In this document: positions 1 through 11,997 of the stretch, in pieces
Layout: each line of letters opens with the position of its first letter
Position numbering within the stretch: the first letter of the stretch is position 1
Assembly: GCA_029817715.1 (NCBI GenBank)
Contig: JARUPY010000606.1
Span: 806,001 to 870,000 of the forward strand
Length of the DNA: 64,000 nucleotides
Direction: 5' to 3'
Origin: Melastoma dodecandrum
Taxonomy: Eukaryota > Streptophyta > Magnoliopsida > Myrtales > Melastomataceae
Made by a program: the position numbers and the translations under genes
The notes under the pieces: model-generated
What the model saw: only the letters and a program-made list of their open reading frames with translations
Told to the model about the DNA's origin: nothing
The model's database searches: none

Positions 1-27
1 CACCTGTTCGCCTTTTCAATCTTCCTC

Positions 28-34
28 TATAAAA
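28..34 (+). promoter_or_regulatory. TATA box of the antisense mobile-domain gene
   Basis: TATAAAA sits 114 bases before the first ATG of the decayed plus-strand gene, followed by a pyrimidine-rich leader with a CTCTCTCTCT run, as in many plant 5' UTRs. It points away from the minus-strand pol of the same element. Function is inferred from position only. Confidence 0.4.
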
Positions 35-1340
35 CCTTAGTTGTCTTCTTATCCGACTCCCTTCTCGCTCTTTACCTTCATTACTTCGTCTGTTTCTCCT
101 TCTCTCTCTCTTTTTCTGAAGCTATCCTGTTGGAGTCAGCCATGGCCTCTTAAGTGTTTTATAACTATACACCATTGAAAGGGTCCTGGGTCTATTTTTC
201 AGAGGTGGTTGTTTCAATTCCACCCCGGACAATAAGCAAGTACCCACCGATTACCTTCTCCCTGACCCTACAGTCATCCTCTGCATAGACAGTTTCCTCG
301 ACCTAGGTAATTGGTGTCGATCTCCTGACTCCGGCGATTCACCCCAGCACGGTTTTCCCACTACGGGCATAGATAGGTTCGCCGAGTAGATCAGCTTGTG
401 AAGCATCGATGCGATAGGTGGGAAGCAATAGGGATTTATCACCTGGTTAAGATTTCGACAGATCGATGAGATGTAACCATCGCTCCATCACAACACTTTT
501 TTCCCTCTGGAATGTGTCGACCAACTGCTTCTATCTCCTAGGAGGCCCTATGACCGTGACCATCCCAGAGTATCATTCTTAACAGGATGCTATCCTTATG
601 GAAAGCATGTTAGGTTGATCGAGGCGAGTGATTTTTTCAAGTTTGAAAGAAACAATGCCTCGGGACGGTTATCGAAGCTCATCTGTCGAAGGACCCGAGA
701 AAATGGGGTGAGGAGGAAGAGTATCAATTTATGATCGAGTGGCTTTTGAAGTACATCTAATGCAGCCACAACAAGCAGTCGCTTAAATTCATGGCACTAG
801 TGGCGAATTTCTTAGTGAAAGCTACAGAACCAGTGGTGATGTCCCCATTCCTCCTCAGCCTGATCTATCGAGCTCACTTCGAAGCAGTCGTCATTGATCC
901 GAAGAACCCAGGAGGATTTCCTTCGAGACCAATAATAGGTCCCTTATGGATTACCGTAGCATGGGCACATATGTACTTCCCTCATCTACACAAGTTCAAA
1001 CTACCGACTGAAAAAAATCCATCCGCGTTCTATGGATTAGACATTATCCGTTTCTTTCGATATGAGAAGTGGAGAGAGATACTGCCTCGGGATGTCTTGA
1101 ATGACTCATAGTGACAAGATTATGAGCTTCGACGAACTTTGGGGTGGGAACCACTTTTGGGATTATGCACTGACTCCTAGAGATTTGGTCGCCAGTGACA
1201 CTATTTTCGTCGAAGCTTACAATCCACAGTTCGTGGCACGACAGTTGGGGTTCACACAGAACTGCCCCTTTCCTTTCATAGATTCTTTCAATACGGACTT
1301 AGAGGGACGTGTCAGCATCAACTTTGGTTATGCAAACATG

Positions 1341-1402
1341 GTAAGCTTAATCATGAAGTACCTTATTATTTAACAAGTAATAACACTTTGATTTTCACGT
1401 AG
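1341..1402 (+). other. Intron 1 of the antisense PMD pseudogene
   Basis: GTAAGC donor right after the NFGYANM reading and a TTTTCACGTAG acceptor; removal joins NM to TSPRPSSVVDRL in an open frame. It is 62 bp long. Because it is antisense to the element's genomic RNA it would not be spliced out during retrotransposition. Confidence 0.55.
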
Positions 1403-1984
1403 ACAAGTCCTCGACCGAGTAGTGTGGTCGATCGCCTTCCCGACACCACAGAAGGGTGCAATTTGACAAAGGCATTCGACTGTTCTTGGAAAAAGGCCTT
1501 TGGCAGAATAACGTCAAAGAATTCATTCCCCCAAAAGTCGAACGAACCAAAGCTGCAACCAGAAAACTTTCGTAGCCTCCTCACTGCAAAGCAGAAAAAA
1601 GCATTGATGCTAGGTATTACTGTACTTTCACCATACTTTTTGGTATCAATTCCAATAAAATCGATGTTTACAGGGGCACTGGACGTCATAGCGCCATCAG
1701 CGACCATAGAAAAAAGGAGGATGAAAAGGAAAAAGACACCATCAGTGGTCGTGTCGGAAAACCCTATTACTCGGGCATCTTCGACATGTAGAGATGAACC
1801 ATCTGATGAAGTCTCAGAAGAGGAGAGTGCAGAACTCCGTCGGTGACCCAAGAAGACTGAGCCTGCCCCGATTTCTGAAGAAGATCTCCAGCACGAGGAT
1901 GATATATTCGAAGTCGATCCTCCGAATGTCACTGACAAGGAGGCTCTTCCATCGTCGAAGGAAAAAACTCAGGCTTCTGATATG

Positions 1985-2046
1985 GTAAGTTTAAAACACA
2001 TTTGAAGTGTAACATGTCAAAGTTCTGATTTCGTGTATATACGCAG
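1985..2046 (+). other. Intron 2 of the antisense PMD pseudogene
   Basis: GTAAGT donor after ASDM and a TATATACGCAG acceptor before VEYLR-like coding. Also 62 bp, with a T-rich 3' part. Canonical borders and position between two coding stretches support a real, fossil intron. Confidence 0.5.
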
Positions 2047-2405
2047 GTTGAGTATCTACGTATAAACATGCTCAGTATCTGCCAAAGTCTCATGGATACG
2101 TTTTGGAAGTCTTAGGAGGACTTCCACGACCTGTCAGACGCCAGACAGTGGAAAGACACTTCCACAAAGCTGTTGAATCATGACTCTGTCCAACACAAGG
2201 CAATGGCGATTTCCTTTGAGCATCGACGTCTGACCGAGGAGCGAAGCAAAGTTGGAGACATGTGAGGCCTAGTTGGTTGTCCGGGAGAGAGATATCTGAG
2301 GCCGAGCTAGAAGTCGAAGCAAATCGTATACCCGTATACGAGATAAACAACTTGATCCCTTTCCAAAAAGCCGTCAACGTCCTCACCTTTAAGAATAGCA
2401 TTCTA

Positions 2406-3434
2406 GTATACTTTGTTGATTTGTTAGCAAGCTTTTATACATTCTTGGTTAGTGATTTTGTTGATATTGCGCCATCGCCGTAGAAACATTCGTTATTTTT
2501 TTTATGAGTTTTGGAACAGTTGCTCCCGGAGTGGCCAAATAAGGTCTTTTGTCCTTTTTTTATTCTTCTTTCGAATGAATCACATATTCGGCCAAATTGC
2601 CTCATCAATTCACTTCATGGCCAAACTGCTAATCGACATAGATATAAGATATTGCAATATGACAGCTGGAATATTTTAATTTAATGAGACTATTACGATA
2701 ACTATTGAGATCTTTCGGAGACTGTTGGGATTCTTTGTGAACGATGCAGCTATATACAACTGCATATAAATATTAAAGAAATGGACAACCATTAGTCAAC
2801 ATTCCTTTTCTCTCAATAATTCAGCCATAATGTATCGCCGAGGAACTGTCTTTCTAAAGCCATCATATTCTCCCCGTCCCATAGAGCCTAGGTTCTCAAC
2901 CTTAGACCCCACGAAAGCCTAGGTTCTCAACCTTAGGCAAGGTATACTCTTCCGTTGTTCGGCACCATGGCTAAAGTATCAGCTTTAGCCATGTGAACTA
3001 ATATTCACTCGAGATGACAAACGTCGCCTCGTGGTATCGGGCAACGAAGCCATTTGCGGCTTCCTCGAATATCTGCACTAACGTTGCTTGTTATGAAGGC
3101 TGCAACACTAGTGAACTTTCGAGGTACATCGGGTGCAAACGAAGGAAGGAAAACTTCCTTGGATGTAGATGCTTGTCGAACCCCGTTGGAGAAGGCCAAG
3201 GAGACGAGGATTAGAGCTTCACAACGGTCACTCCAGTGCCTGTGACAATCGACCATTGTATCCCCAGCAGTTTGTGGGAGAATCAAAGATCGATAATGCT
3301 TAATTTTCGATGGAATAAATGTATTATTTTATACATGTATCGATCCACTTGTGTTATTTCATAGCGAATCGACTCTTTCTATCGACTAAGCTTGTTCTAT
3401 AACTTTGATTATCCCAATTAATTGTGACCAGAAT
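2406..3434. other. Spacer between convergent PMD gene and pol of element A
   Basis: Non-coding. It holds a direct repeat of GCCTAGGTTCTCAACCTTAG (about 2886-2907 and 2917-2937) and an AATAAATG on the plus strand near 3314. No polypurine tract or LTR edge could be placed; the 3' LTR of element A must lie left of the window or be lost. Confidence 0.4.
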
Positions 3435-6400
3435 TCAGGACATCGATACTGAATTTCCTTGGAATGTAAATCCCACAGAGTGATGGAGCTTCAAATGCTT
3501 GACATTAACCTTTAAGGCATGCGGCTCACCATTTAAAAATGATAAGTGGTATCCATTTTTATGATACACTTCATCGACCCTAAAAGGACCGTCCCATGTA
3601 GGAGACCACTTGGCCAAAAATAATCTCTTCTCCCAATCGGGAGGATCATCTTCCAAACTAAATCTCCTTTCTTAAAAGATTTCAAAATAACATTTTTGTT
3701 ATAACTTCGAGCGACCCTTTCCTTTTGATCCTGAATTCGATTTAACGCTTGAAAGTGTGTCGACTCTAAATTTTCCAATTCAATGAGCATCAATTCTTCG
3801 TAATTGATGGGGCGATCTTTCTGATGAGCCAAGAATCGCATAGATTTATAACAAACTTTGATGGGAAGGATCGCATCATGTCCATAAACTAAACTATATG
3901 GAGTCTAACCAATACTTTCTCTTTTGTAGCTCGCATAGCCTATAGGACATCTAATAACATTGTATGCCAAGATTGAGGATTGTTATCGATCATTTTCTGA
4001 ATAGCATTTTTCATAATCTTGTTAGTTGATTCATCTTGGCCATTCGATTGAGCATAATATGGCGAAGAATTTGTCAAAACAAACTCAAACTGAGCTGTGA
4101 ATTCCTTAATCAGACTACCATTAAAGACAATAACATTATCGACGACTATATTCTGAGGAATACCAAACCTATAAATGATGTATGATCGAAGGAAACTTAT
4201 CACATCATTTTGAGTAATATTCTTATATGCCTTTGTTTCGGCCCACTTAACAAAATAATATGTAGCAACAAGGATATAAAAATAACTAGGTCTTATTTCT
4301 CCAATAATATCCATAACCCATGATCGAAATGGCCACTGTTTGACTATAGGATATAGATAAATTGCAGGCGCATGTGATATCGGCCCATCCTTATGGCACT
4401 TTTCACATCATTCAGCCATGTTTATACAATCTTTCATCATCGATGGCCAATAGAATCCACATCTCTTAATCGACTAACACATATTTGGCCCAGAATGATG
4501 AAGACTGCACAATCCCTGATGTGCTTCTAACATTATGGGTATCGCTTCATCCATATCGGCACTTCTTAAAGCACGCCATCATTTTGCTTTTGATACAGCA
4601 CGTCGTCGATGAGCGTGTAAAATCGTGCAGACAATTTACTTTGCGGGTCGCTCCCCTTCCCAGAATTGGACAGAAATTCCATGAATGATTTTCTCAAATC
4701 AGCTGTCGAATGAAAAACACTTACAACATTTACGTGAATGGTATCATTGGTCAATTCAGAGGACAATGATTGTATTTGTCCTCCAATTTCTTGTAATAAT
4801 CGTGCATTTACTTCAAATCCGGAAGCATGTTGTGCCAATTCATTTGCCACAGAGTTGTCTTCTCTGTGGATATGTTCGAAACGAAAGTATCGCTAAAGGT
4901 GATCGAAAGTACACATACTCAAGCCCAAGACTTGATTGATGAAAAGCTGCGAGTCTCCCCGAACTATTGCATATGATACTTGAAGATCAATTATTGTTTT
5001 TAAAGAAAGGATTAAAGCCTCATATTCGACACAATTATTTGTTAACGAATCGTCAATCCTATAAGCAACTTTATGTCTTCCTTTCAAGGGCAAAAGAATA
5101 TAGATCCCTACCCCGACTCCTTCGCTGGACACGGATCCATCGAACCAAGCTTCCCAAAATTGCTTCTGATCTTGAGAACCGGTTATACTGGAATCACTGT
5201 ATTGGGCTAAGAAATCAGCTAAAATCTACCCCTTGATCGATGTCTGTGATCGATACTAAAGATCGAAAGGAGACAGAATAAGGCTCCATTTGCTTAACCT
5301 ACTGGACAACATAGGACTGTTGAAGAGAAATTTTAGTACAGTACATACATTATACTGCTTTCGATATAATGTCGAACCTTCATCACTACATAGTACAACG
5401 AAAGGCATAACTTCTCATTATCAGTATACCGATATTCGATGGGAGATAGTATTCGAGACAAGTCCCGTTCTCTTTGTTGGTCATTCACTTGTACCAACAT
5501 CGAACCAAGCACTAGTTCCCCCGCAACGATATATAATGAAATAGGTCGGTCATATTTTGGAGGAGCCAACATAGGTGGAGAGGTGAGATACTTCTTAATA
5601 GCTTCAAAGGACTCTTGATGAATACTAGTCCATTCAAAACTATCATGTCCGTGTAACAAGTTCGAAAATGTTGTTGTTCGATCGGCAAGATTACCTATAA
5701 ACCTTCGTAAATAATTTACTCTTCCCAAAAAGGCCTGAAGTTAGTTCTTAGTTAATGGAGGAGGCTGTATTACCTTAATCTTTCCTGGATCTGTCTCTGT
5801 CCCTCGATAATGAACTAGAAATCCCGAGAATTGGCTGGCGTGAACACCAAAAGTACATTTCATGGTATTCAACTTCAAAGTTGTGCTTCCTCATCTGTCA
5901 AGGAAAGCCTTTCGAAGATCACCGACATCACAATCATCTATCAAAAGCTTTACCATGATGTCATTGATGTAAACCTCGACCGTTGACCCAATTAGTGAGT
6001 CGAAGATAAGATTCATCGCTCTTTGATAGGCTGCGCTAGCGTTTTTAAAGTCGAAAGGCATAACAACCCATTCAAAGATTCCAAAATGACAACGAAAAGT
6101 TGTCTTATGTATATCTTCTTCAGCGAAAAAGATCTGATTATATCAAGAATAATCATCCATAGAGGACATAATTTTATGTCCGGATGTCTTGTCAATAAGC
6201 TCATCCGCTATTGGCATCAGATATTAATCCTTTGGTGTTGCTTTATTAAGATATCTAAAATCGATGCAGACTCTTATCTTACCATTCTTTTTTCTACAGG
6301 AAAATGGAAGAAATCCATTCAGTATATCGAGAAGTTCTTATGTACCTAACTTCGATCTACTTCTTTACTTCTTCATAAACTTGTTGTCGATGTTTTGTTG

Positions 6401-6650
6401 GTAATCGACGTGGGGCTTGTTTCATAGATTTAAAGTTTATCTTAGTTGGTAAAGTATGTCCGTCTAGTTGTCGATCTGAACTAGGCATTTCAATATAATC
6501 TCGTGTGAAGCAATCTTATATTCTTTTAACAGTGTTAATATTGATTGAAAAAGATTGCCATCAATCGAACGGCTAATAATTGTAGGCCGTTGATCTTCAT
6601 CATCACTTAAATTCACTGTAACAAAAGAATCTCGGAGCATCATCAATGTT
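3435..6650 (-). pseudogene. Tat-lineage Ty3/gypsy pol (RT, RNase H, second RNase H, integrase), degenerate
   Basis: Read on the minus strand, the order is: pre-RT segment (6646-6464, ISRSIDGNLFQSILTLLKEY), RT palm pieces (about 6460-5730, FGIFEWVVMPF), RT thumb and first RNase H (5728-5333, GRVNYLRRFIGNLADR), a second, archaeal-type RNase H (5132-4893, NNCVEYEALILSLK), a linker (4850-4566), integrase core (4314-3940, beginning MDIIGEI, with VVDN and GQDESTNK near the second and third catalytic positions) and integrase C-terminus (3841-3435, KKGDLVWKM, WDGPFRVDEV). Two RNase H domains are the hallmark of the Tat lineage. Stops and frameshifts break every domain, and the expected DNG of the integrase reads DNV. 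Confidence 0.8.
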
Positions 6651-6664
6651 TGTCGATCCTCAGG

Positions 6665-7600
6665 TGATTCAGCTATAGACTATCACATAACGTTGTTTTA
6701 TTCATAGTAGGATGAAATACAACACCAGTCGAATCAATACACGATTGCAAGCCCAAACTCGACTCGTCCTCTTCAGCACGCTGGTCGAGACCATCCACGT
6801 CTAGCGAACTGGTTTCTAAACACAATTGAAGACTAACTTTAGGCCTAGTTAGTCTATACACTCGAAATCGCTCCATGATATCAACGATTAAGTCTTCCTT
6901 GTCTAAATCAAGCATTTTTGACCTCCCAGAGGAGTCTCTCGGGCTCCAAGTGTGGATTGCTAGGATAGGATTATCGACTATGAAGCGCGTGTAATGGCAT
7001 TCCCTTCGACGATGAGGAGGTGCGTATGTCTATGGTTGTGCTGGTCCAGTCTTTCCTCATCGAGATCAACGAAATCGGGATAACGATAGGATCGATTAGG
7101 TGTGACATAGTCGCCTCGATCCTCATGCATAGTGGGCGACCTGCTTGGTTCAGCCCGTCGATAATCCTGTGTTGGATGAACAAGATCTTGGGTGGTCTCA
7201 TGATCGAAACTCACCCCGCGCTTCTCGTCGCGAACTGTAGCCTCCTGGCCAAGGTTTCGGGAGAATAATCAGCATCGATCCTGGTAGTCAATCACGGGCG
7301 TTGTTTTTGTAAATCCAGGAAATTCTCTTGATACTTAGCCTGCATCTGTAGAAACATGTCCAAAGGGACAACCCCCGATACAATTAGCAAAACATTTGAT
7401 GCAAGGACATTTTTTTGCTCTGGCACAAGAACATTCTGTTGTTCAGGATTCTGGGCATTTTGCTACCCATTTCGACGGTTCTGATGGTCGTTGGTATTCT
7501 GGCCTTGTCCGAAATTTGTCTTTGAGTCGATGAGAGTAAAGCCATTATGTTAGCTGCACTCCGAGAAGTTGGCATTCCGTGTTGTCACACGAAATTCATT
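6665..7600 (-). pseudogene. Remnant of gag and spacer of Tat element A
   Basis: Short minus-strand readings (7575-7384, 7214-6978, 6915-6673) lie between the primer-site region and the RT. They cover under 1 kb where element B needs about 3.1 kb for gag and protease, so the gag core and protease have been deleted. No aspartic protease motif or Cys/His motif was found here. Assignment to gag rests on position. Confidence 0.4.
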
Positions 7601-7630
7601 TTTCGACTCCCACTATGGTCGCCAAAAACG

Positions 7631-8150
7631 TGTTTGCGGGCGAAACACGCCACGATACATCGGGGACTAAGTGTTGAATGAAAATATGGTCGCCAATAAT
7701 GTAAATGAACAAAAGAAGAATCAGAATTTCACTGAATTAATGAAAAAGAACTTACAGCCATGGTACAACACTTAAAACAATTGTATATAGTCAAGTTGAC
7801 AATCAAGCAGCCCTTTGGGGTCATATAATGATTGTACGGTATCTTACAATTGACCAGGACTCACTTATTTACAGACATACTATAGGCAAACTGTCGACCG
7901 AACACATTAAACACGTGTTAATTGTCCTGAAACTAACTACCTATCAACTGCTACGACAATCCTATTATCGACAATCTCTCCAGTCGATTCTCATAGCATC
8001 GATGAGCCCCTGGGTCAACGCGACCTCATGCCTTGACGACCACGATTGATGCTGGATGCCTTCAATGCAGCATCGACCCTAAACGTTGAAACAACTTCGA
8101 TCTTGATCACCTTCGAAGCCTTTGTTAATAATCATCTTTATGTACACATT
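7631..8150 (-). mobile_element. Probable 5' LTR of Tat element A (right edge uncertain)
   Basis: On the minus strand the LTR tail ends CGCAAACA (plus TGTTTGCG at 7631) and is followed by TTTTTGGCGACCATAGTGGG at the primer-site position. Element B has the matching order: GCGAACACA then TTTTTGGAGATCACAATGGG. A GACTATATAC motif near 7790 on the minus strand could be its TATA box. The outer LTR end could not be fixed because no opposite LTR is in the window. Confidence 0.45.
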
Positions 8151-8479
8151 GTCTTTTTCTTTACTCTTTGTTTAGGGTGACCACATTATGGAATCAAATA
8201 TCAAATTACCGCATTCATTTAAAAATTATTCCCGACATATTTGCTAGTTAACACGTCTTTGATGACCACAATGAAAGTAGGATGATACGAAACGGTGGTA
8301 AGGTTGGTTAAGTGACTATTGGCAAAGGGATTCCCGTAGTCAGACACATTGTGTAGTTTGCATATGTGTAGATTGTTTAGAGTTAGTTATTTTCCATTTT
8401 CAATTCCAAAAGCAAAACTAGATGCACATTGTAGTGATGAAGTCCACTACGATGATCCATACAAAATCGTTTTGTTCCT

Positions 8480-8965
8480 GGCGATCCGTTAATTGTCATT
8501 ACTTTGGGGACAAATAAACATCCTCACATAATGTTCATTAGCTCATTATTGAGCAAAGATCTATCTCAACCTATTAAGAAACTTTTCCACAATTACCGAG
8601 ATTGTTTTACTTATGATTATACTAAAATGTTCAACTTAGAACACAATTTGGTAGAACATGAGTTGCGAACGTATGAGGGGATCAAAACTGTAAACCAGCC
8701 CCTTGGCGGACGTCAAAGGAGGTAACGTAGTTAGTCTATGTTGAATTTAGAAATCTATTTGATGTTAGTTATTTTTTGAACTGCCAAGTATGTCGAATGG
8801 GTGTCAAGTATAATTCATGTTGTCAAAAATAATGGTAAGATAAAAATATACATTGGCTTTATGGACTTGAACCCAAAGATTCCAAATGACGAGTATCTTA
8901 TGCCTATGGCGGATAGAAATGAGTTGATGTCCCTTATGAATGGTTATTAAGGATACAATCGATTC
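8480..8965 (+). pseudogene. Tat-type reverse transcriptase fragment
   Basis: The plus strand reads KDLSQPIKKLFHNYRDCFTY then YTKMFNLEHNLVEHEL, the pre-RT segment seen in element B, and after a stop YVEWVSSIIHVVKNNGKI and DEYLMPMADRNELMSLMNGY, the RT palm start. It stops abruptly after GYNRF near 8960. It is opposite in orientation to element A and more decayed than element B, so it is a separate old fragment. Confidence 0.65.
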
Positions 8966-9573
8966 TTAAGTTCACGAACAATAACCATGTTTTTCATAAG
9001 AGTTCACGTATGTGTTAAAACACTTTGTAAAAATACGTGAATGATTATTAATGGAAGAAGGTTTTTATTGTTTATTAATTACTTTCTACTCGTAATTATT
9101 ACAGTAAAGTCCCATAAACTGGTTAAGTCAATCTAAAATTCCTTGAGCGAATAAATGTTTAGAAGGGACATGAACTTCTAGATCAACGCTATGCATAACT
9201 CAAGTCGAGTTAAACATGACGGATGGATATGCAAGTTACTTGGGGGTTCCCGAGCTAAGCGCTACACTGTACACGAATCATTAATAGGAAATACCTCATG
9301 TTAAGCGTAATTGGTCACTTCTGTTATTGAACGAGTATAACTGATCATTTTACTTGAGACCTTTATTTATTATGTGTGAAGTTGCGCACTTGGATGCCGT
9401 TAAAAGATATCTTTAATCACATTACGAGTAATACTTTTATTGGGTGTCTAGCAAAGTGTATAGGTTATAGTATTGAGTCAATATATGATTCATCGTTTTT
9501 TGGATTAAAAAGTTGACATTTTAACTTTTTGATTAGGATCTTAGTGATTTCAAATGTACGGCCTCGGAGAAAT
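8966..9573. other. AT-rich non-coding DNA left of the array
   Basis: No coding or RNA gene seen. Its last bases (GTTTATTATT at 9574-9583) mark where the first array unit begins. It may belong to the upstream part of Copia D or its insertion site; the sequence alone does not decide. Confidence 0.3.
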
Positions 9574-10618
9574 GTTTATTATTCAAGTTAATATTTGTTA
9601 TATCTCAGAAATCAGGTAAATGATTAACTAAGTGATGGTGCATGATACACAATAATCGGTTCACTATGTTTTTTGGTTCATTACCAATATTTTATTTTAT
9701 TGGGTGTATAAAAATTGTTGTTAGACGGTTATCTTAGCCGTTGTATGATTATACCCTGCCTTATGTGGAGGGTCCTATGTAAAAGCATATCGGCACGGAC
9801 ATTCTATATATTAGAATAAAATAAATATGTATATACATATATATAACTTGTAAAATAGAAGTTATTGGATTATAAAATTATTCTGAAATACTGGAATCAC
9901 TAAATCTTATTTTTATATTTAAGTTGTCGAATATATAAGTTATGAATAAGTATCACTAATGGTTTATAAATATGACACGTACGGACAAGCGTACGCAAAC
10001 AAATAAGTGAATATCACTTGATTGAAAAGGCGGTTTCACCATTCAGATTTTGATTGAATTTTAACATCTGATCAAAGAGAAGAAAGATTGAGATTTAGAG
10101 ATTTCGGTAGAATTGAAATTAAAAGATCGAATTGAGAATCATTACATAGATAAATGAAATTCGATCGATAAGAAATTCTTTCAAAGTTTATGAAAGAAAA
10201 GTTAACGGAGAATGCTAGCACTAAGAAGTAATTCGAAGTGTTTGTGTTGCGGCGTGTGTGGAAATGTTGCTAGAGGAGTCACACTTGGGACTCTAGAAGA
10301 CGGTCGTGTTGAAACGTTCATAAATGTTTCAAGATTGCGTGGTATGAGTTATTTAATATAGATTTCCATTGGATTTATCTGTATCACTGTTGGGACTGTT
10401 TTGATGATGAACCGGATCCTCTGTACTACAGAAGGTCGAACATTCTATTCTACAGAAGCTTCTTATATTAAGGGATTTATGTAAGAATCATTTTATAATT
10501 AAATGATTAATTGATGATTATTTAATTATGAAATACAATCACATCGATCAAGATAATTATCTGATCGAATCATATTGATTTAGTCACCAAATAATCATAG
10601 AGGAGATAATATTTTTTA

Positions 10619-11537
10619 GGCGAATTATCGATATTTGACCTCAACTATATGCCAACTTTACGTTTTGTCATATCGTTTAAAAATTTTTTGATTTAGCCTT
10701 ATTTCAATTTTAATTTTCGATTTAGCATTATTTGTAACGGACGTTACGATTCGGTGACGTGTCTGTGACTATTCCTTTTATTATATTAAATAATTTTGTT
10801 TTCATACGTGGACATTAATAAATCAAAAAATAAAAAAGGCTCTCCCCTCCCCTACGAAGCTTCGCCTCTCTCGATCGAGTATCCTTCTATGTCCTCGTCT
10901 CCTCCGACGGCACGTTCTCCGTGATTTTCTTCCCGATCAACGATAACCCCTACTCCTTCGCCGTCAACAGGTGGTTGCTGGAATTCGGGGTGGGGCAGGG
11001 GCGGGGTGGAGGGGGAGGGGGTGGGTGTGAGGGCAGAGAGGAGCTGGGGAGGGGGAGGGGCTGGGTGTGGGGGAGGGGAAGGGAGAGGGTGACGGTGAAA
11101 TTTTTTGGGGAGGGGGAGGGAGTAGGTGTGGGGGCAGTTTTGAGGGCAGGGCAGGGAAGGGGCGAGGGTGATGGTGGGGGCAGGGGGGAATTTCGGGGGA
11201 GGGGGGAGGGGGGAGGGGGAGTGTGACCGTGGGGGGAAGGGAAGTTTTGGGGGAGGGGGTAGAAGTGGGTGTGGGGCAAAGGGCGGGGGAGGGGGAGCGG
11301 AGGAAACGGAGACGAGGAGAAAGTTACAGGGCCACGTAGGCATAATTTATAAGTCAGAAGACTACGTGGACAATAATATTATCGACGTTAGAGACACGTT
11401 ATATTTTTGTAACGTCCGTTACAAATAAGGCTAAATCAAAAATTAAAATTGAAATAACGCCAAATCAAAAAATTTTTAAACGATACGACAAAACGTAAAG
11501 TTGGCATATAGTTGGGGCCAAATATCAATAATTTGCC
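10619..11537. mobile_element. Mutator-like element with long TIRs and G-rich cargo (Pack-MULE candidate)
   Basis: The left end GGCGAATTATCGATATTTG and the right end (inverted: GGCAAATTATTGATATTTG) start imperfect terminal inverted repeats of about 130 bp or more that continue through GTAACGGACGTTAC. A perfect 9-bp target duplication TATTTTTTA flanks it (10610-10618 and 11538-11546); the other array units show the unoccupied site. Nine-base duplications and long TIRs are typical of Mutator elements. It has no transposase. The GC-rich interior opens with a protein-like plus-strand reading (about 10870-10985, FYVLVSSDGTFSVIFFPIN) that does not look random and may be a captured exon; its source was not recognised. 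Confidence 0.85.
10985..11305 (+). repeat. Extreme G-rich tract inside the MULE, G-quadruplex-prone
   Basis: More than 300 bases of plus strand consist mainly of runs of three to seven G separated by one to a few bases. The opposite strand translates to a proline-rich frame by composition alone. Many GGG runs within short loops would allow G-quadruplexes. Confidence 0.8.
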
Positions 11538-11997
11538 TATTTTTTATAAAAGGAAATGTATCTCTCTATATATGGAAAGGTTCTACTAGATGGTCTAAAG
11601 GCTTCTGTAAGCTCTTACGACCTCTACATGACCGTTATTTGGATGCAAATCACCACCACATGTCCAGATACATTCTCACATGTGTCTTTATCAGGATGGA
11701 ATGAATCATTACCCATATGGAAGTAAATCAACGATTATTTCCATCTGGAGAAGGTTATCGAGCAGAACCTTCTGCGATACCTTCTATGATGCAATATTCA
11801 TGGAAAATATATCATGATCGTATTCTGATTTATTTTCTATCTGAAAACTTGCACGTGTATGTTATCATTCATTTTGTCTGCTAACCTTTAATTATTTATT
11901 TTGCAGATTGTTAATTTATTTTTTTCCTTTTTGCATTTTCTTCTTTAAACTTTGTGTATAAAAGGGCCACACCTTCTCAGTCAAAAATCGGTTTAGG

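Larger units (their letters stand above)
142..2405 (+). pseudogene. Plant mobile domain (PMD) gene, antisense to pol of Tat element A; decayed
   Basis: The reading starts at ATG 142 and is broken after three codons by TAA, then continues in frame (VFYNYTPLKGSW). The clearest stretch is 791-1340: residues such as PLWITVAWAHMYFPHL and, after a frameshift near 1100, FVEAYNPQFVARQLGF, which resemble the plant mobile domain found in MAIN-type proteins and in accessory ORFs of Tat retrotransposons. After a GT-AG intron the protein becomes basic and serine-rich (1403-1846), then after a second intron a heptad-like tail follows (about 2047-2400, LTEERSKVGD). Several stops and frameshifts make it a pseudogene. 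It lies convergent to the pol remnants ending at 3435, where Tat elements carry antisense accessory ORFs. The PMD assignment is from memory of the family; an independent captured host gene is the alternative. Confidence 0.6.
9574..11997 (+). repeat. Array unit 1 (with MULE insertion)
   Basis: First unit. It lacks about 33 bp of AT-rich DNA (TTAATATATTATTTAAA type) present in all others near 10008, and carries the 919-bp Mutator-like element. LTR head at 10388. Confidence 0.85.

Noticed and set aside
10852..11343. Minus-strand 163-codon proline-rich frame (and G/R-rich plus frames)
   Set aside because: It is the translation of the G-rich tract inside the MULE; composition alone keeps it open.
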